DNA of 64,000 nucleotides from Neelides folsomi (Eukaryota; Arthropoda; Collembola; Neelipleona; Neelidae): contig JAQGBZ010000043.1 in the NCBI GenBank assembly GCA_034687125.1, forward strand, positions 213,373 through 277,372, given 5' to 3'. The position numbers and the translations under genes are program-made. Within the stretch, counting starts at the first letter, position 1. Every line of letters starts with the position of its first letter. Under the pieces are notes generated by a model that did no database searches, was not told the origin of the DNA, and was given only the letters and a program-made list of their open reading frames with translations. Shown here one piece after another: positions 61,342 through 64,000 of this stretch.

Positions 61342-62127
61342 TTATGGTAAAAGTTCAGAAGTGTTTGGGCAATTATTTTGATCAATTTCAAAAAAAGGGT
61401 GAACAATTCCATTCATGCTTAATAAAGATTTGTATGCTTCAAAAGTGCTTTCCTCCAATTTTTCTTCCTTGCTCAACATTGCAGCCCAATATTCATTGTA
61501 GTCTTCTTGACCATTAGAACCCTTTTCATAAAAACAGAATAAACCGAGGAGCGTTTTATAATCAGTATGAAGAACATGTACACTGGTTTCCATCCGAGGG
61601 TCATATTTACCTATCAATTAATAAAATTTCGGTTAAATATTGCTCTTTTATATTAATTTTTTAATGCCTTACCAAAATAATGGTTTGAAATTTTCATTCT
61701 TGCTTGTAAGTTGAGATCAGGAATTGTCACACCAGCCATATTTGCACTTCTTCCGTAAGGAAAATCGTCAAATATAGGTGAATGCACATAAGCCCCAAAA
61801 GTGTCATCTATTCCAGGGAACATGTCGAAGAAGTCGATTTTGAAACATTGGCCCTGTTCTTCAAACATATCAAATTTTGAGACTGAGAACGCGATTTGGT
61901 TCAAGTTCCATTGACCGATTAACTATGTGAATGAAAGTTAACAAAAACAATTAAAAAAAACTATTGTTTTATTTTTCAAATATAATAATTATAAAATAAG
62001 CTTATTCAACACATACTTTAGATACATTGAAACCAGGTTGAATATTGAAATTTTTACAAAAAGTTTGAAATTCAGCTGAAGCTGAGAGAAAAAAAGTAAG
62101 AAAAATGACAAAAATGTATTTAGACAT
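61342..62127 (-). CDS. Secreted lipocalin, type C (array copy 6)
   Basis: Three exons on the minus strand, 62017-62127, 61673-61922 and 61342-61610, give 630 bases, 209 residues. A signal peptide (MSKYIFVIFLTFFLSASA) precedes EFQTFCKNF. GQW opens exon 2; exon 3 holds VLHTDYKTLLG and ends NCPNTSELLP. Cysteines are at the same four places as in types A and B. The pseudogene at 58086-58666 is its duplicate. No further lipocalin is seen to the right, so this is the array end within the window. Confidence 0.85.
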
Positions 62128-63329
62128 GTTTGACTGTAAATACAGTTTAATACAATACAATTTAATTTAAATTGTTCATTGAATCTGATTGAGAACCAAT
62201 AATCTTAAATTTCATATCATTTCCTTTTTTTGATAATTGGAATACCTACATAGGTATATAATTAAAATTATGCTCATTCAAGTGTCAAAAAATCAATTTA
62301 TTTTTAACACACATATTTATATAATCTTTATTAATTTGTTTTACTCTAGTAGATTACAAAAATACTTTTATCAATACATTGATTGAGTTATTATACTATA
62401 TGAAAACTTTATTAAGTTCTTTATGGTATATTCTAGATTATTAAAGATATTTTTACATAATAGCCAATTTAGTCAAAGTTTTAAAAAAGCATTTAAAAAC
62501 GTTGTTGATCAAAGTATTTTAATTGGTATAGAATACTTGCTTAAGATTTGTTAATAAGTAGTACACATACATTTTAATTTTTATATGAGAAAAGAAAAAT
62601 GACACAATGAAAAACACTAAAATGTAGCTTACTAACTTATTAAAACTAATAATTATCGAAATTGAAATAATCAAATCGTTTACTGTTTCAATCTGCGAGA
62701 TTTTTATAATCATCTTCAAAATATCAAGATTAATAATATTTCGCATTAAACTTATTTACACTAACATTAAACTCAAGTCAGGATTTTCATTAGCCATGAA
62801 ACTGATGTATAATTTATTACTGACGCCAATTATTATTTCTCTTAAATTGTGATTTGTGATAATTTTTACGTTCGAAAATGAAACGTATACATTTTCTGGT
62901 TCTCCAATTGGGAATTACCGGAATTACGATTGAGTGAGTTGATTTCCTGGAAATGTTATTTAACAATTTTAAAAATTCCCCTTTGACGTACTGTTAAATT
63001 AACATATTAAAAAAGAAGAGAAAAGTAATAAAAACTATAATAATAATAATTCCCCATCCTACTACATGGTAATCTACTTTAAAATTACAAAATTGCAATT
63101 TCTACATTATATGTTTTATACCTAAACAAGAATCAAGTGAGACACAAACATGGAAATTCCACTTTTTACATTGGTAACATAGAATAAAATAAAGCTTTAT
63201 TTTCTAAACTAAAAAAATGTATCATTTCCTTATCAAATTTGCAAAATGGAAAATCAGAGGACATTTCTAGCAATTACATAAAAGAACAACTGCTATACGA
63301 ATGTTTTGTTCACCACAACCAACAACAAC
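62128..63329. other. AT-rich intergenic DNA
   Basis: Upstream flank of lipocalin copy 6 and AT-rich spacer. The frame at 62519-62746 (minus) is low-complexity and hydrophobic, without family match. Nothing further is recognised. Confidence 0.5.
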
Positions 63330-63720
63330 CATGCCTTTAATTGAGGGAGGCTGGAAGAGCCTCCCCCAATAAAGACCTAGCGCAGTTCCTCCGGGTCGAG
63401 CAGCCCTCAACGCTTCTGCCCAAGATCCAAGCGGCCGACCTAACTTTGCCTCCCCATCCTGCGTCTCCAGCTTTATCCAGAGGATCTCCAACGGCTTCGG
63501 ACCGCTGACCAACTACCCATTTACGTTTCCGATGAGCCCTGAACTTTGCTCCTTGCACCCTAACTCAATGGTCCAATGAAAAGAATTGAGAGGACGCCGC
63601 TTCCACTTCGACGAAGAACTTTGTAATTTTGTTACTACATCACACTGGGCTGAAGAATGACTAATGTAAGGCGAGGACCAATGGGATGCAGCCAAAGGCT
63701 GCAATCTTACTACATGTAAA
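63330..63720. mobile_element. GC-rich patch of foreign composition, possible transposon remnant
   Basis: About 390 bases are far richer in G and C than the surrounding AT-rich DNA, with sharp edges. A perfect 8-bp hairpin (GGGAGGCT, loop GGAAG, AGCCTCCC; 63345-63365) lies at its left end. Overlapping open frames on the minus strand have no recognisable domain. A fragment of a retroelement or recently inserted repeat is the likeliest reading, but neither terminal repeats nor a reverse-transcriptase motif was seen. Confidence 0.3.
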
Positions 63721-63936
63721 ATTGAATTTTCACAATTGTGACCTTAATCCGCATTAATCGATCCTAAGTACATGTCAGTAAAAAAGAGCGTATTTTTCTG
63801 TCCCTAAAACACTTAAAACATTTTGCGTATTTTTGCACTTTACCGAGAAAAAAATAATTGAAATTTTATAAATATCTATATATATAAAAGTGTGTTTATA
63901 TACGATTGACGCCTAAATATATAAAATATATTTTTA

Positions 63937-63999
63937 TTAATCATTATCAATTTCATTATCATCTAATGAAAGATTGTCCAAATCAACAATAAACTCAGT
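63937..63999 (-). CDS. Possible C-terminal end of a gene running off the window
   Basis: On the minus strand, 20 codons from the window edge read TEFIVDLDNLSLDDNEIDND then a TAA stop, followed at once by AATAAAAATA, which could be a polyadenylation signal. An acidic tail is common at protein ends, but so short a stretch may be chance. No family can be named. Confidence 0.25.
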   Translation of the reverse strand, partial: TEFIVDLDNLSLDDNEIDND

Positions 64000-64000
64000 G

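Overview
The window is animal nuclear DNA. Genes are split by short AT-rich introns with GT/AG ends, coding regions lie in AT-rich sequence, and the gene set is arthropod: a single teashirt/tiptop gene, an MBD5/6 (six-banded-like) gene, an ionotropic receptor, lipocalins and an ELOVL elongase. A subtilisin-like gene with divergent sites next to an intronless ionotropic receptor and a lipocalin array would suit a springtail (Collembola), but that assignment is inference.

Layout. Positions 1-22 kb are the teashirt/tiptop locus: about 10 kb of upstream DNA without recognisable genes, a 40-base first coding segment, an 8.2 kb first intron, then eight exons encoding a complete 797-residue zinc-finger repressor with two CtBP-type motifs. 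Much of the non-coding DNA here is GC-richer than the rest of the window, as if in regulatory blocks; intron 4 holds three STAT-type sites within 40 bp. At 25 kb lies a small MGC-start protein of the C1orf21/DUF4612 family (minus strand). From 28.4 to 35 kb is a five-exon MBD5/6-type gene (minus strand). It is arranged head to head with a five-exon DNAJA-type co-chaperone gene (37.9-39.8 kb, plus strand), which has a perfect three-unit heat-shock element about 390 bp upstream of its ATG.

From 40 to 50 kb the minus strand carries a small one-pass membrane protein with two decayed relatives behind it, a lambda-crystallin/L-gulonate dehydrogenase-like protein with altered catalytic positions, a secreted subtilisin-fold protein in which Asp, His and Ser are all replaced, an intronless ionotropic receptor and a seven-exon ELOVL elongase.

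From 51.6 to 62.1 kb is a tandem lipocalin array on the minus strand, with decayed C2H2 zinc-finger genes on the plus strand. There are three lipocalin types (called A, B and C here) in the order A, A, B-pseudo, C-pseudo, B, C. The B-C pair was duplicated as a block about 3.2-3.5 kb away, and both members of one block are broken. A promoter-like remnant of an A gene remains in front of the second block, where no A gene is left. The last 2 kb hold AT-rich DNA, a compositionally foreign GC-rich patch and possibly the tail of another gene.

The strongest candidates for unusual biology are the two neighbouring apparent pseudoenzymes (subtilisin-like and crystallin-like) and the lipocalin/zinc-finger array. 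Exon boundaries were worked out by hand from splice signals, reading frame and family similarity. All full-length gene models sum to a multiple of three.
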